Source of the DNA: Alteromonas sp. LOR
GTDB taxonomy: Bacteria > Pseudomonadota > Gammaproteobacteria > Enterobacterales > Alteromonadaceae
Assembly: GCF_000753865.1 (NCBI RefSeq)
Contig: NZ_JQFW01000015.1
Span: 762,530-826,529 of the forward strand
DNA: 64,000 nucleotides
Direction of reading: 5' to 3'
The position numbers and the translations under genes are program-made. The notes beneath the pieces are model-generated. The model was not told the DNA's origin. It searched no databases and worked only from the letters and a program-made list of their open reading frames with translations. Below are positions 54,605 to 62,816 of the stretch, one piece after another (the stretch's first letter is position 1; the number at the start of each line of letters is the position of its first letter).

Positions 54605-55477
54605 GTGAATTTTATTGAGCCACTATTTCAAAAAGTCCAGCGAATGTGGGTGGGGTTTGTAGAGCTACTTCCGCTACTTGCAATTGCACTCGTGGTTCTC
54701 ATCATCACATGGCTGATGGCTCGAATTCTCACTGCTGTCCTAAAGCGGTCTTTAAAAAACTCGAAAATCCGCCGTTCATTGTGCGAATTATTCGCCAGTC
54801 TTATAAAGGTAACGGTATGGACGGTGGGCTTTCTCATTGCCATTACTATTATATTTCCTAGTCTCACCCCAGCGAAGTTACTTACCGTATTAGGGTTGGG
54901 CTCTGTAGCAGTAGGCCTCGCGTTTAAAGATATTTTCGAGAATTTTTTTGCGGGAATATTGATTATGCTACGCAAACCCATGCGTATCGGAGATTTCGTT
55001 GAATGCGAGAGCATTAAAGGGAAAGTTGAAAAAATAACGGTTCGAGAAACCTATCTTCGCAAAACGGATGATCAGCTCATCATCGTTCCCAATAGCTTTC
55101 TGTTTAAAAACCCGGTCTATGTGCTCACTGACCTGTCACTTCGTCGCTTTGACCTTGTTGTTGGCGTTGCCTATGGTGAAGATGTCGACACTGCCCGTGA
55201 AGTTATTCGTAGCGCATTAGAAGGGCTCGACGATATAAATCAACAGCAAGGTGTTGAAGTTTACGCCCGTGAATTCAATTCATCGTCTCTCGATTTCACC
55301 GTTCGCTGGTGGGCAAACTCACGACCTATCGATATGCATAAAAGTAGGGATATCGTTGTAACAGCAATTAAGAAAGCGTTAGACGAAGCAGGTATTGAAA
55401 TTCCATTCCCTTATCGCACGCTTACGTTTAAAGAGCCGCTGCCGCTTAGCAATCACAATGATAATGAACCTGTATGA
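54605..55477 (+). CDS. mscS: Small-conductance mechanosensitive channel, MscS family
   Basis: A 290-residue inner-membrane channel that opens on hypo-osmotic shock. It has three helices (about 18-42, 60-85, 93-125). The pore-lining TM3 is the classic glycine/alanine-rich LTVLGLGSVAVGLAFKDIFEN, followed by AGILIMLRKPMRIGDFVE and the beta and C-terminal cytoplasmic domains. The start is GTG at 54605 with GGAG 7 bp upstream. Length and motifs match E. coli MscS (286). Confidence 0.94.
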   Translation: MNFIEPLFQKVQRMWVGFVELLPLLAIALVVLIITWLMARILTAVLKRSLKNSKIRRSLCELFASLIKVTVWTVGFLIAITIIFPSLTPAKLLTVLGLGSVAVGLAFKDIFENFFAGILIMLRKPMRIGDFVECESIKGKVEKITVRETYLRKTDDQLIIVPNSFLFKNPVYVLTDLSLRRFDLVVGVAYGEDVDTAREVIRSALEGLDDINQQQGVEVYAREFNSSSLDFTVRWWANSRPIDMHKSRDIVVTAIKKALDEAGIEIPFPYRTLTFKEPLPLSNHNDNEPV

Positions 55478-55494
55478 TGGCAGCAGATGCTATT

Positions 55495-55531
55495 ACTCAC
55501 CTATTTAATCGCTTATATTAAATAGGTGAGT
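55495..55531 (+). terminator. Long perfect hairpin after mscS
   Basis: ACTCACCTATTTAA and TTAAATAGGTGAGT are perfectly complementary (14 bp) around a 9-base loop, 17 bp past the mscS stop. The following bases (TGACTGTTTC) are only mildly T-rich, so termination strength is uncertain. Confidence 0.6.
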
Positions 55532-55565
55532 TGACTGTTTCACCTAACCGTAAGGATGCTAAAAG

Positions 55566-56945
55566 ATGACACCAAAGATGAATAGAAAAATAAAAAAGGT
55601 GGCTAGCCTAACAATCGCTACAAGTTTTTTGTGCGCAATTAGCTATACCAGTATGGCCGATACCGCAACTGAGAAAAAAATCACGCAGTACATTGACCAA
55701 TCTCTTGAGCAGTCAAAGACAACGTTAGAAAAGACGGTGAACATCAATAGTGGCACAATGAATTTTGACGGTGTTAAAAAAGTTGGCGCTATTTATCGGT
55801 CTGAATTTGATGCAATGGGCTTTGACACCCAGTGGGTTGATGGCGCCGAGTTTAATCGAGCAGGGCACTTGGTAGCCAGCTACGGTAATACAGGGCCGAA
55901 AATACTGATGATTGGTCATTTAGACACGGTATTTGCAAAAGATGATGCATTTCAGACTTACCGCCCTGTAGACGAGACTCATATTGCTGGCCCTGGTATT
56001 ACCGATATGAAGGGTGGGGATGTGATAATTATTGCCGCCTTGCAGGCGCTCAAAGCACTCGACCTGCTAGATAAAGTGAGCATAAAAGTAGTGATGACTG
56101 GCGATGAAGAAAGTAGTGGGCGTCCACTTTCATTATCGAAAAAAGCGCTAATTGATGCAGCTGTTTGGGCAGACATCGCATTGGGTTTTGAAGATGCTGA
56201 TGGCGATATTAAAACCGCAGTAGTTGCTCGGAGGGGGTCAATAGGATGGCAGTTAGATGTGGCGGGTAAACCTGCTCATTCTTCTCAAATATTTACCGAC
56301 AGCATAGGTTATGGGGCTATTTTTGAAACTGCGCGTATCTTAAACACATTTCGAGAAGAACTAGCCGGTGTTGGCAACATCACCTTTAATCCAGGGTTAA
56401 TTGCGGGAGGAACCGAAGTAGAGGTTAAGGCCGAAAATTCTATTGTTCAAGGCTTTGGAAAAACAAATGTGGTAGCCAAAGAGGTGACTGTAAAAGGTGG
56501 AATTCGCACACTGACCCAAGATGAGCTCACTAAAGCAAAGCGTGTGATGCAAGACATAGTGACTAACAATTTAGCGCACACGTCGGCAACGCTTACCTTC
56601 GCTGAAGGGTATCCACCAATGGCGCCAACCGAACAAAATTACGCTCTTTTAAAAATGTATAGCGACGTGAGTGAGTCGTTAGGCTACGGACCGATTGCGC
56701 CAGTAAACCCGCGCAATGCAGGGGCGGCTGATATTTCATTTGCCGCAGACCATGTCGACATGGCTATAGATGGCCTCGGATTGATGGGAGATGGCGGCCA
56801 CACGAAAGATGAAGTTGCCGACATGTCTACATTTGCTCAAAACATTCACAAGGCAGCTGTGCTCATATATCGATTAAGCGAACAAGGCCCCCCAAAACAC
56901 GTCACCCCAAAACAAGGCCCCCCAAAACAAGGCACCCCAAAATAG
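55566..56945 (+). CDS. Exported M20-family metallopeptidase (carboxypeptidase G2-like)
   Basis: A 459-residue zinc peptidase. The signal peptide (about 1-31) ends at a plausible site after SMA. Catalytic segments are in order: GHLDTVF (zinc histidine), GPGITDMKGGD (bridging aspartate), TGDEESSG (general base and zinc glutamates) and a late GDGGHTKDE histidine. A dimerisation/lid domain lies between. The family releases terminal amino acids such as glutamate from peptides or conjugates. The C-terminal 20 residues come from four copies of a 15-bp repeat (QGPPK, HVTPK, QGPPK, QGTPK) and are not part of the normal fold. Confidence 0.88.
   Translation: MTPKMNRKIKKVASLTIATSFLCAISYTSMADTATEKKITQYIDQSLEQSKTTLEKTVNINSGTMNFDGVKKVGAIYRSEFDAMGFDTQWVDGAEFNRAGHLVASYGNTGPKILMIGHLDTVFAKDDAFQTYRPVDETHIAGPGITDMKGGDVIIIAALQALKALDLLDKVSIKVVMTGDEESSGRPLSLSKKALIDAAVWADIALGFEDADGDIKTAVVARRGSIGWQLDVAGKPAHSSQIFTDSIGYGAIFETARILNTFREELAGVGNITFNPGLIAGGTEVEVKAENSIVQGFGKTNVVAKEVTVKGGIRTLTQDELTKAKRVMQDIVTNNLAHTSATLTFAEGYPPMAPTEQNYALLKMYSDVSESLGYGPIAPVNPRNAGAADISFAADHVDMAIDGLGLMGDGGHTKDEVADMSTFAQNIHKAAVLIYRLSEQGPPKHVTPKQGPPKQGTPK
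56883..56942 (+). repeat. 15-bp in-frame tandem repeat at the end of the M20 peptidase gene
   Basis: Four 15-bp units (56883-56897, 56898-56912, 56913-56927, 56928-56942); the first and third are identical (caaggccccccaaaa). They encode PPK-type pentapeptides and the stop codon follows immediately. Runs of C and A make slippage plausible. Confidence 0.92.
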
Positions 56946-57024
56946 GTCGTGCATCTTGTTCAAAAGTGAGTGTAGACCTTTAGTGCACCACATTACTTAA
57001 CGTGTAAGTTTGACCCAAAATTCA

Positions 57025-57057
57025 AGCGGGCCGCAAGACCGGCATTACAGGCCCGCT
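57025..57057 (+). other. GC-rich hairpin between the M20 gene and rpsP
   Basis: AGCGGGCC and GGCCCGCT form an 8-bp stem with a 17-base loop, about 80 bp past the peptidase stop. There is no T-run, so it may be a poor terminator or a processing signal. Confidence 0.4.
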
Positions 57058-57199
57058 AAATCCCATTTATCCCGCATTATTACTTGCATTCGAACACCAC
57101 ATCCGTATAATTCGCCAGCCTTCTATCAGGCGCTTACTTTTTGCGCGTGATAAGAGGGTTTAAGTTAACGGTAACGCTACAACGAGTTCGAGGCATTTT

Positions 57200-57451
57200 A
57201 TGGTTACTATTCGTTTACAGCGTGGTGGCGCGAAAAAGCGTCCATTTTATCAACTAGTGGTTGCTGATAGCAGCCGTGCAAGAAACGGTCGTTTCATTGA
57301 AAACATCGGTTTCTTCAACCCAACTGCACAAGGTCAAGCGGAACGTCTTCGCATCGATCTTGAACGTGTAGATTACTGGGTTGGCGTAGGCGCGGGCTTA
57401 TCAGATCGCGTATCTAGCTTGGTAAAAGAAGCGAAAAAATCTGCAGCGTAA
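57200..57451 (+). CDS. rpsP: 30S ribosomal protein S16
   Basis: An 83-residue small-subunit protein needed for 30S assembly. The N-terminal [25 protein letters not shown] and [13 protein letters not shown] are diagnostic. GAGG lies 8 bp before the ATG. It is first of the rpsP-rimM-trmD-rplS operon. Confidence 0.98.
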   Translation: MVTIRLQRGGAKKRPFYQLVVADSSRARNGRFIENIGFFNPTAQGQAERLRIDLERVDYWVGVGAGLSDRVSSLVKEAKKSAA

Positions 57452-57474
57452 GCTGTTTTAACTGGTGAGTATAG

Positions 57475-57996
57475 ATGAGTCTAGCGTCTGACAAAGTGAT
57501 TGTTGGCAAAATTGGAGCGCCTTACGGCGTTAAAGGTTGGGTCAAAATCAACAGCTATACAGAAAAGCCAGAGGGCATTTTCGAGTACACGCCTTGGTTT
57601 CTTGGTGAAGAAAAAGAATGTTCGATTGATCAATGGCGAACGCACGGCAAAAGCCTAGTTGCAAAGATTGAGGGTGTAGAGAACCGAGATGATGCTGAAC
57701 GCGTCAAAAACTTGGATATTTACATTAACGCTTCGCAACTTCCCGACTTGGGCGACGATGGCATTTACTGGCGAGAGCTCACCGGCATGAAAGTGGTAAC
57801 TACGCAAGGTTACGACTTAGGTGTGGTGAAAGAGGTATTTAACACAGGTGCTAACGACGTTATTCACGTTAAAGCTAATGTAGGCGATGCCTTTGGTCAA
57901 AAAGAAAGACTTGTGCCTTTTGTATTCGACGAAGTCGTACACGAGGTAGATAAGGAAGCGAAGGTCATTAAAGTTGACTGGGACCCGGGGTTTTAA
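57475..57996 (+). CDS. rimM: 16S rRNA processing protein RimM
   Basis: A 173-residue ribosome maturation factor that binds S19 and helps 30S head assembly. The N-terminal segment VIVGKIGAPYGVKGWVKI and the C-terminal PRC-barrel part (LVPFVFDEVVHEVD) are typical. It lies 23 bp after rpsP and ends directly at the trmD start. Confidence 0.97.
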   Translation: MSLASDKVIVGKIGAPYGVKGWVKINSYTEKPEGIFEYTPWFLGEEKECSIDQWRTHGKSLVAKIEGVENRDDAERVKNLDIYINASQLPDLGDDGIYWRELTGMKVVTTQGYDLGVVKEVFNTGANDVIHVKANVGDAFGQKERLVPFVFDEVVHEVDKEAKVIKVDWDPGF

Positions 57997-58758
57997 GTGA
58001 CACCGGAAAAGTGGTTCGGAGTTATTAGCCTTTTTCCAGATATGTTTTCCCCATTTACCCAACAGGGTGTAATAGGTAGGGCAGTTAAATCTGGTAAGTT
58101 ATCGGTTGATACCTTCAACCCCCGTGACTTTACTCATGATCGCCATCGTACAGTAGACGATCGCCCCTACGGAGGCGGACCCGGCATGCTTATGATGGTA
58201 AAACCGCTAACTGACGCAATACACGCTGCCAAGAATATTGGCGGTGAAAACAGTAAGGTGATCTACTTATCACCCCAAGGAAAACCCCTTGATCAGGCTG
58301 GCGTTAAACGCTTGGCCAGTATCGAACGCACAATTTTAATTTGCGGTCGATACGAAGGAATCGACGAACGCGTAATCGAAAGCCACGTAGATGAAGAAGT
58401 CTCCATTGGTGATTATGTGTTAAGCGGTGGAGAACTTCCGGCGATGGTCTTAATGGACGCAGTTGCCCGATTGGTTCCCGGCGTGCTAGGGCATAAAGCC
58501 TCAGCAGTAGAAGATTCCTTCACAGACGGTCTTTTGGATTGCCCGCACTATACGCGGCCAGAAGTACTAGAAGGTCAAAAGGTGCCCGAGGTGTTATTAA
58601 GTGGTGATCACGAAAAAATTAGGCAGTGGCGACTGATGCAGTCTTTAGGTAGAACTATGCAACGTCGCCCTGATTTGTTAAATCACCTAGCTCTGACTGA
58701 GGAGCAGATGCGTTTGCTTGAATTATTCCAAGCGCAGCTGCGGCGAGATGACAGTTAA
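57997..58758 (+). CDS. trmD: tRNA (guanine-37-N1)-methyltransferase
   Basis: A 253-residue SPOUT methyltransferase that makes m1G37 in tRNAs and prevents frameshifting. Motifs include VISLFPDMF at the N-terminus, [13 protein letters not shown], and the trefoil-knot SAM site [10 protein letters not shown] with [11 protein letters not shown]. The start is a GTG directly after the rimM stop, so it probably relies on coupled translation. Confidence 0.97.
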   Translation: MTPEKWFGVISLFPDMFSPFTQQGVIGRAVKSGKLSVDTFNPRDFTHDRHRTVDDRPYGGGPGMLMMVKPLTDAIHAAKNIGGENSKVIYLSPQGKPLDQAGVKRLASIERTILICGRYEGIDERVIESHVDEEVSIGDYVLSGGELPAMVLMDAVARLVPGVLGHKASAVEDSFTDGLLDCPHYTRPEVLEGQKVPEVLLSGDHEKIRQWRLMQSLGRTMQRRPDLLNHLALTEEQMRLLELFQAQLRRDDS

Positions 58759-58776
58759 CTAGGACGAGAGGATATG

Positions 58777-59136
58777 ATGAGCAAAGTCAGTCAAGATATC
58801 ATCAAAAAAATTGAGCAAGCACAGCTTAAAACTGATGTACCTGAATTTGGTCCAGGTGACACAGTAATTGTTAAAGTTCGCGTTACCGAAGGTGACAAAG
58901 AGCGTCTTCAGGCTTATGAAGGTGTTGTTATCGCTAAGCGTAACCGTGGTCTGCACTCGTCTTTTACCGTACGTAAGATTTCTAGCGGCGAAGGCGTTGA
59001 GCGTGTGTTCCAAACACACAGCCCGCAAATCGCTTCTGTTGAAGTTAAACGTCGCGGTGCGGTTCGTCGTGCTAAGCTTTATTATCTACGTGAGCGTTCA
59101 GGTAAATCTGCACGTATCAAAGAGAAGCTTAACTAA
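58777..59136 (+). CDS. rplS: 50S ribosomal protein L19
   Basis: A 119-residue large-subunit protein at the 30S/50S interface. [33 protein letters not shown] and the arginine-rich C-terminus are typical. Two adjacent ATGs exist. I chose 58777 because AGAGG is then 5 bp away, against 2 bp for 58774. A strong terminator follows. Confidence 0.97.
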   Translation: MSKVSQDIIKKIEQAQLKTDVPEFGPGDTVIVKVRVTEGDKERLQAYEGVVIAKRNRGLHSSFTVRKISSGEGVERVFQTHSPQIASVEVKRRGAVRRAKLYYLRERSGKSARIKEKLN

Positions 59137-59168
59137 GATTATTAATTCTTGCGTTATTGTTAACTTCG

Positions 59169-59196
59169 AAAAAACCCGCCTTGTGCGGGTTTTTTT
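59169..59196 (+). terminator. Rho-independent terminator after rplS
   Basis: AAAAAACCCGC pairs with GCGGGTTTTTT around CTTGT, with further T following, 32 bp after the rplS stop. It ends the rpsP operon. Confidence 0.95.
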
Positions 59197-59296
59197 GTGG
59201 CCATTAAAAATTAAGATGTGAGTTTTAGGTTTGACAAGCGGGTAGCCGAGTTATAGCTTCAATATATGGTTAGTTAATTTTTGAAGCACTGAACCA

Positions 59297-60241
59297 TTGT
59301 TTAATTTATCAATAAATAGTCTGTATCACTGTTTCGCGAAACCTAGCGTGGTCCTTCGGTTAGGTAAAAGAAGGCACAAAGCATGTTTAGCCATGTTGTT
59401 GCTGTTCGCAAATACTTCCCTTTTAAGTGCAACCAACGACATATCCCCAAGCGTTGTCACTGCCTACACCTATCATCTAAAACCTCCTTACATCATCGAC
59501 GAAAAATTGAAGTCAGGTTTGTATTTCGATTTGCTCTCATTGATAAGTGACGATGAAATCGAATACAGACTCGCCTACATGCCCAGAAAAAGAATAAATA
59601 AACTGCTTGAGCGGGGTAATCTAGAGGGCGTCATTTTAGGTGTGAGTCCCCATTGGTTCTCAGACAGTCAGCAAAGTAAATACCTATGGACGTCAGCGTT
59701 TATAGAAGACAGGGACGAAATTATATCCCACGTTGATACGCCGTTTGAGTTTCGTATCGATACGCTAAGTGATAAAACCATGGCTGGTGTGAGAGGGTTA
59801 TTTTATGTTGGGCTTAACAAAGCAGTGGTAAGTGGACGGTTGGAGCGATTTGATACTGAGTCTGCAGAGCAAATAATCGATATGGTCTATCATCAAAGAG
59901 TCGATTTTGGTGTAGTTAGTAGAAGCACCTTAGAGTATCTACATGAAAAAACCAAATATATAGATTCGCTTCATATCTCAACTATCCCTCATGAGAGCTA
60001 TTTAAGACACGTGCTAGTGCCAAAACACTTAAGCCCCGTTGCAGCGCATGTAAATAGAAGGCTAGGCACTCAACTGAAAACCGAGGCATGGCAAAAAATG
60101 ATGAGTCACTACTCATTGAGTAAAAGAAAGTCCTTGAGTATAGGAAGGTCATTGAGTAAAGGAAAGTCCTTGAGCATGGCAGAGTCGTTGAGTATAAATG
60201 AATCACAGAGCTTGGCGGAATCATTGAGCATAAATGAATAA
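59297..60241 (+). CDS. Periplasmic solute-binding-like protein with repeat-derived tail
   Basis: About 314 residues from the TTG at 59297, or 297 from a GTG at 59348; neither has a clear ribosome-binding site, but the GTG gives the better signal peptide (basic RLGKRRHK, then AMLLLFANTSLLSA). The mature part begins VVTAYTYHLKPPYII and has the two-lobed SBP_bac_3 pattern, for example FGVVSRSTLEYL near residue 210. No permease gene is nearby, so it may be an orphan sensor-like binding protein. The last 41 residues come from seven 18-bp repeats (LSKRKS, LSIGRS, LSKGKS, LSMAES and so on). The stop codon itself is a changed repeat codon (TCA to TAA). Confidence 0.75.
   Translation: MFNLSINSLYHCFAKPSVVLRLGKRRHKACLAMLLLFANTSLLSATNDISPSVVTAYTYHLKPPYIIDEKLKSGLYFDLLSLISDDEIEYRLAYMPRKRINKLLERGNLEGVILGVSPHWFSDSQQSKYLWTSAFIEDRDEIISHVDTPFEFRIDTLSDKTMAGVRGLFYVGLNKAVVSGRLERFDTESAEQIIDMVYHQRVDFGVVSRSTLEYLHEKTKYIDSLHISTIPHESYLRHVLVPKHLSPVAAHVNRRLGTQLKTEAWQKMMSHYSLSKRKSLSIGRSLSKGKSLSMAESLSINESQSLAESLSINE
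60116..60241 (+). repeat. 18-bp in-frame tandem repeat, seven units to the stop codon
   Basis: Seven exact-length 18-bp units fill 60116-60241, starting with ttgagtaaaagaaagtcc. Unit 5 (ttgagtataaatgaatca) and unit 7 (ttgagcataaatgaataa) differ at two bases, one of which turns Ser TCA into the stop TAA. The encoded hexapeptide is LSxxxS. Confidence 0.95.
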
Positions 60242-60335
60242 TCTACCATGTCTGAAACAGAAACTTACTTTAAAGGACAACACGACCTAAATGCGGTGGA
60301 GAAAAGTCACAGCGCCTTTCCCCAGCCACTCTTAT

Positions 60336-61055
60336 TTATTTTGTCATAAGCGATAGCGATTCAATAAGGGGTTTGTTTTCGGTGTCTATGGTATGAACAA
60401 TATGTTTGTGCAACCGTTTTTTGTGTTCACCGAAAATACCACGCTTTTTATCAAATGTTTTTGCGTATTCCACTGCCCCAAGCATTAACGCCTCTTGGCT
60501 GTCATAGGCTTTTTCTATGACATGGTCTTGCTCGAGTTCTAGACCAGACACTCGTCGACCCGACAGTTTCATCTCATTAAAACGGTAATAAGGCATGGCC
60601 TTTTTTACAAACTCAATCATGCCGGGTAAAAAGGGGATAGATAAATCAACTTCGGGAAAACAAAAGAACCCTTTGTCTGAACGCATAAAACGAAAGTCAC
60701 ATGCACAAGCAAGAATGGCTCCATTGCCAAAAGCATGACCGTTAATGGCGGCGATCACAGGTAGGGGAAACAACAGTAAGGTTTTAAATACGTCATCCAT
60801 ACTATGCATAAACGCTTTAATTTCATCAAACTGCTGCGCCTTCATTGCAGGCATTAACCAATCGGTATCTATACCTAAACTAAAGCATTTTTCATCATTT
60901 GATGTGATGACCAGTGCTTTACAGGAGGTGTTCTCGATAACGCGCTGTAAGCTTTTTAACATGTCCTGAGCATAGGCGGGATTGTGTCGGTTCTCACCAT
61001 TTTGCATCAATAGAATGGCCACATCACCATCATACGTTAACGCTATATTTTCCAT
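60336..61055 (-). CDS. Enoyl-CoA hydratase/isomerase family protein
   Basis: A 239-residue single-domain crotonase. The oxyanion-hole segments are KCFSLGIDTDWL (about 56-67) and NGHAFGNGAILACACDFRFM (about 104-123), followed by FFCFPEVDLSIPF, whose glutamate sits where delta3,delta2-enoyl-CoA isomerases have their base. That points to an isomerase for unsaturated fatty acids rather than a hydratase, but this is by analogy. It is a single gene on the minus strand. Confidence 0.85.
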   Translation of the reverse strand: MENIALTYDGDVAILLMQNGENRHNPAYAQDMLKSLQRVIENTSCKALVITSNDEKCFSLGIDTDWLMPAMKAQQFDEIKAFMHSMDDVFKTLLLFPLPVIAAINGHAFGNGAILACACDFRFMRSDKGFFCFPEVDLSIPFLPGMIEFVKKAMPYYRFNEMKLSGRRVSGLELEQDHVIEKAYDSQEALMLGAVEYAKTFDKKRGIFGEHKKRLHKHIVHTIDTENKPLIESLSLMTK

Positions 61056-61217
61056 TCGTAGTCTCTTTTACTTTATTGTTTACCATATTCTTCTATAAAT
61101 ATAAGCAAATGAAAAATTTAACCTAATGATATTTACTCATTGATGCACGCAAACCACTGCAGTCTTATTGTAAATTTGCACAACGGGACGCTGGGCAACC
61201 ACCACGCATAAGAGCGA

Positions 61218-61256
61218 GCTCACGTTACGGGCTCACGTTACGGGCTCATTTTACGA
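61218..61256. repeat. 13-bp tandem repeat, three units
   Basis: gctcacgttacgg at 61218-61230 and 61231-61243 are identical; 61244-61256 (gctcattttacga) is a diverged third unit. The array ends 10 bp before the end of the minus-strand gene at 61267, that is, just beyond its stop codon. Confidence 0.85.
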
Positions 61257-61266
61257 GCACGAAATA

Positions 61267-62301
61267 CTAGCAAGACGGTTGCCGGTCTGCGGTAGGTGCT
61301 AATGAAATGGACGGGTCCCAAATACGCTGCCAAATAGACTGCATGTCGCTTAAGTCGGGCCGTTCACTGAATTTTTCAAATGAACCCACCTCAACGCCTG
61401 AATCCGTTTGTTCGGCAACCTTAAAGTTAAACGCATAGGCACATTCTACTCCCATTCTTAAGTCTGAGAGAATGATGTCATCATTTTGTAATCGCACAGA
61501 ATATAACCCCTTGGTAAACCATTGTAAGCGTTTTATGCCCCATTCAGATTGCACGGGAATAAGTAATTTAGGGGCGGTAGGGTAGGCGTCAATACTGACA
61601 TCCTCTACCGCATCAAAAACAGAGGTATAGATTTCATAATACTTGTCTTCAGCGACTACCACGATACGCCACAACAGTGTTGTGAGCGGCGCAGGTGTAC
61701 TCATGTAGTGCTGTGACTGAATACCTTGTTTGGCTAACGCCGATTCAACGTTGTTATCAATAATAAGTTTGCCAATAAGTGACCAACCTAAATAGATGCA
61801 ACTTACAAGTAAACCGAATGCATTGGCTCGCGCTTTTGTTATGTTTTGAATCTTGGGCAATAACACCATGATTAAGCCAACAAGCAACGGAACAGTGACA
61901 AATGGGTCGATAATGAAAATATTCGATATGGCAAAAGGATATTCGGTTATAGGCCACAACAACTGAGTACCATAAACCGTAAAGCTATCCAAAACCGCAT
62001 GAGTAGACAAACACAGAAACACCAACCAAAACCAACGATGTTTGAATCTTGATGTGTCTTTGTGAATGTGTGTGAGTAACCACACAATTAAGGGGCTGAT
62101 AAGCAAGTGGACTAACAGCGAGTGGCTAAATCCGCGGTGGTAGGTAAATGCTTCAACAGCACCCTCGTAGGGTAAAAAAACATCTAAGTCCGGAACGGTG
62201 CCAAGTATTGCGCCCCATAAAGCGGCCTTTCTACCCACTTTGTTTCCAAGTACCGCATAACCAACTGCGCCACCTAATGCCGCTTGTGTGAGAGAGTCCA
62301 T
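61267..62301 (-). CDS. YdjM/YbcI-like membrane-bound metal-dependent hydrolase
   Basis: A 344-residue protein opening MDSLTQAALGGAVGYAVLG, the standard start of this family, which is why I prefer the ATG at 62301 over a GTG at 62310. Histidines and aspartates typical of the family are present: GTVPDLDVFLPY, YHRGFSHSLLVH and STHAVLDSFTVYGTQLLWP. Five or so helices lie in the first 190 residues, then a soluble C-terminal domain. The substrate is unknown. Confidence 0.87.
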   Translation of the reverse strand: MDSLTQAALGGAVGYAVLGNKVGRKAALWGAILGTVPDLDVFLPYEGAVEAFTYHRGFSHSLLVHLLISPLIVWLLTHIHKDTSRFKHRWFWLVFLCLSTHAVLDSFTVYGTQLLWPITEYPFAISNIFIIDPFVTVPLLVGLIMVLLPKIQNITKARANAFGLLVSCIYLGWSLIGKLIIDNNVESALAKQGIQSQHYMSTPAPLTTLLWRIVVVAEDKYYEIYTSVFDAVEDVSIDAYPTAPKLLIPVQSEWGIKRLQWFTKGLYSVRLQNDDIILSDLRMGVECAYAFNFKVAEQTDSGVEVGSFEKFSERPDLSDMQSIWQRIWDPSISLAPTADRQPSC

Positions 62302-62338
62302 ATAGCCCACTTAATTTCTAATTTTATACTCATACGAC

Positions 62339-62494
62339 ATGAGCCCCTCATCAGGCCAATTTTCTTATAAAGCAGCCAGATCTTTTCGAGTAAGTATCAC
62401 ATTTGGAGCAAGTCTCACATTTTCAATAGCGTTAGGTTTTTATCTTCTTAGCCTGGGCATCTTTGTTTATTGTAACCGCAATATCACCGTTTAA
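62339..62494 (+). CDS. Possible small membrane protein, 51 residues
   Basis: Not recognised. An ATG ORF of 51 residues with a basic N-terminal part (SYKAARSFR) and one clear membrane helix (about 20-44, ending YLLSLGIFVYC). It is divergent from the YdjM-like gene. No good ribosome-binding site precedes it, which keeps confidence low. Confidence 0.35.
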   Translation: MSPSSGQFSYKAARSFRVSITFGASLTFSIALGFYLLSLGIFVYCNRNITV

Positions 62495-62734
62495 CTTAAC
62501 TAACACATCAGTGCCCTATCAGCCTATATCACTGACATACTAATCTCATACCACAGAAAACCCGTAAGCTCACAGTTGGTTGATTTATACTCGCCGTGGG
62601 TAATAAAACACCAGTTTGACCCTTCATTCGCATCCCATCTAACCTAGATCAAAGTATTATGCGTTATTGCTTGCTTCCTTAGTGGTTAATTGTTAAAAAG
62701 TCAACGACGTTAAAGAAATATAGAAAAAGCTGGT

Positions 62735-62752
62735 TGTACAATAAGGTTTACA
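62735..62752. promoter_or_regulatory. TyrR-like operator upstream of aroF
   Basis: TGTACA-ATAAGG-TTTACA matches the TyrR box TGTAAA-N6-TTTACA at 11 of 12 fixed positions, including the exact spacer. It ends 64 bp before the aroF start, where TyrR repression of tyrosine-pathway genes would be expected. By eye, not scored. Confidence 0.65.
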
Positions 62753-62816
62753 TGCAGGTTGCATACTCTTTTGGCGTTTAATATTTTTTTTCATTTTTTA
62801 GTTAAGAGAGCTTTCC

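Larger units (their letters stand above)
62311..62816. other. 506-bp divergent region upstream of aroF
   Basis: It contains a possible 51-residue ORF (62339-62494) and a TyrR-like box (62735-62752). The stretch 62500-62730 shows nothing further I can support. A GAGAG lies about 8 bp before the aroF start. Confidence 0.6.

Noticed and set aside
57025..57057. Rho-independent terminator before rpsP
   Set aside because: The stem is strong but no T-run follows on either strand, so it is listed only as a hairpin.
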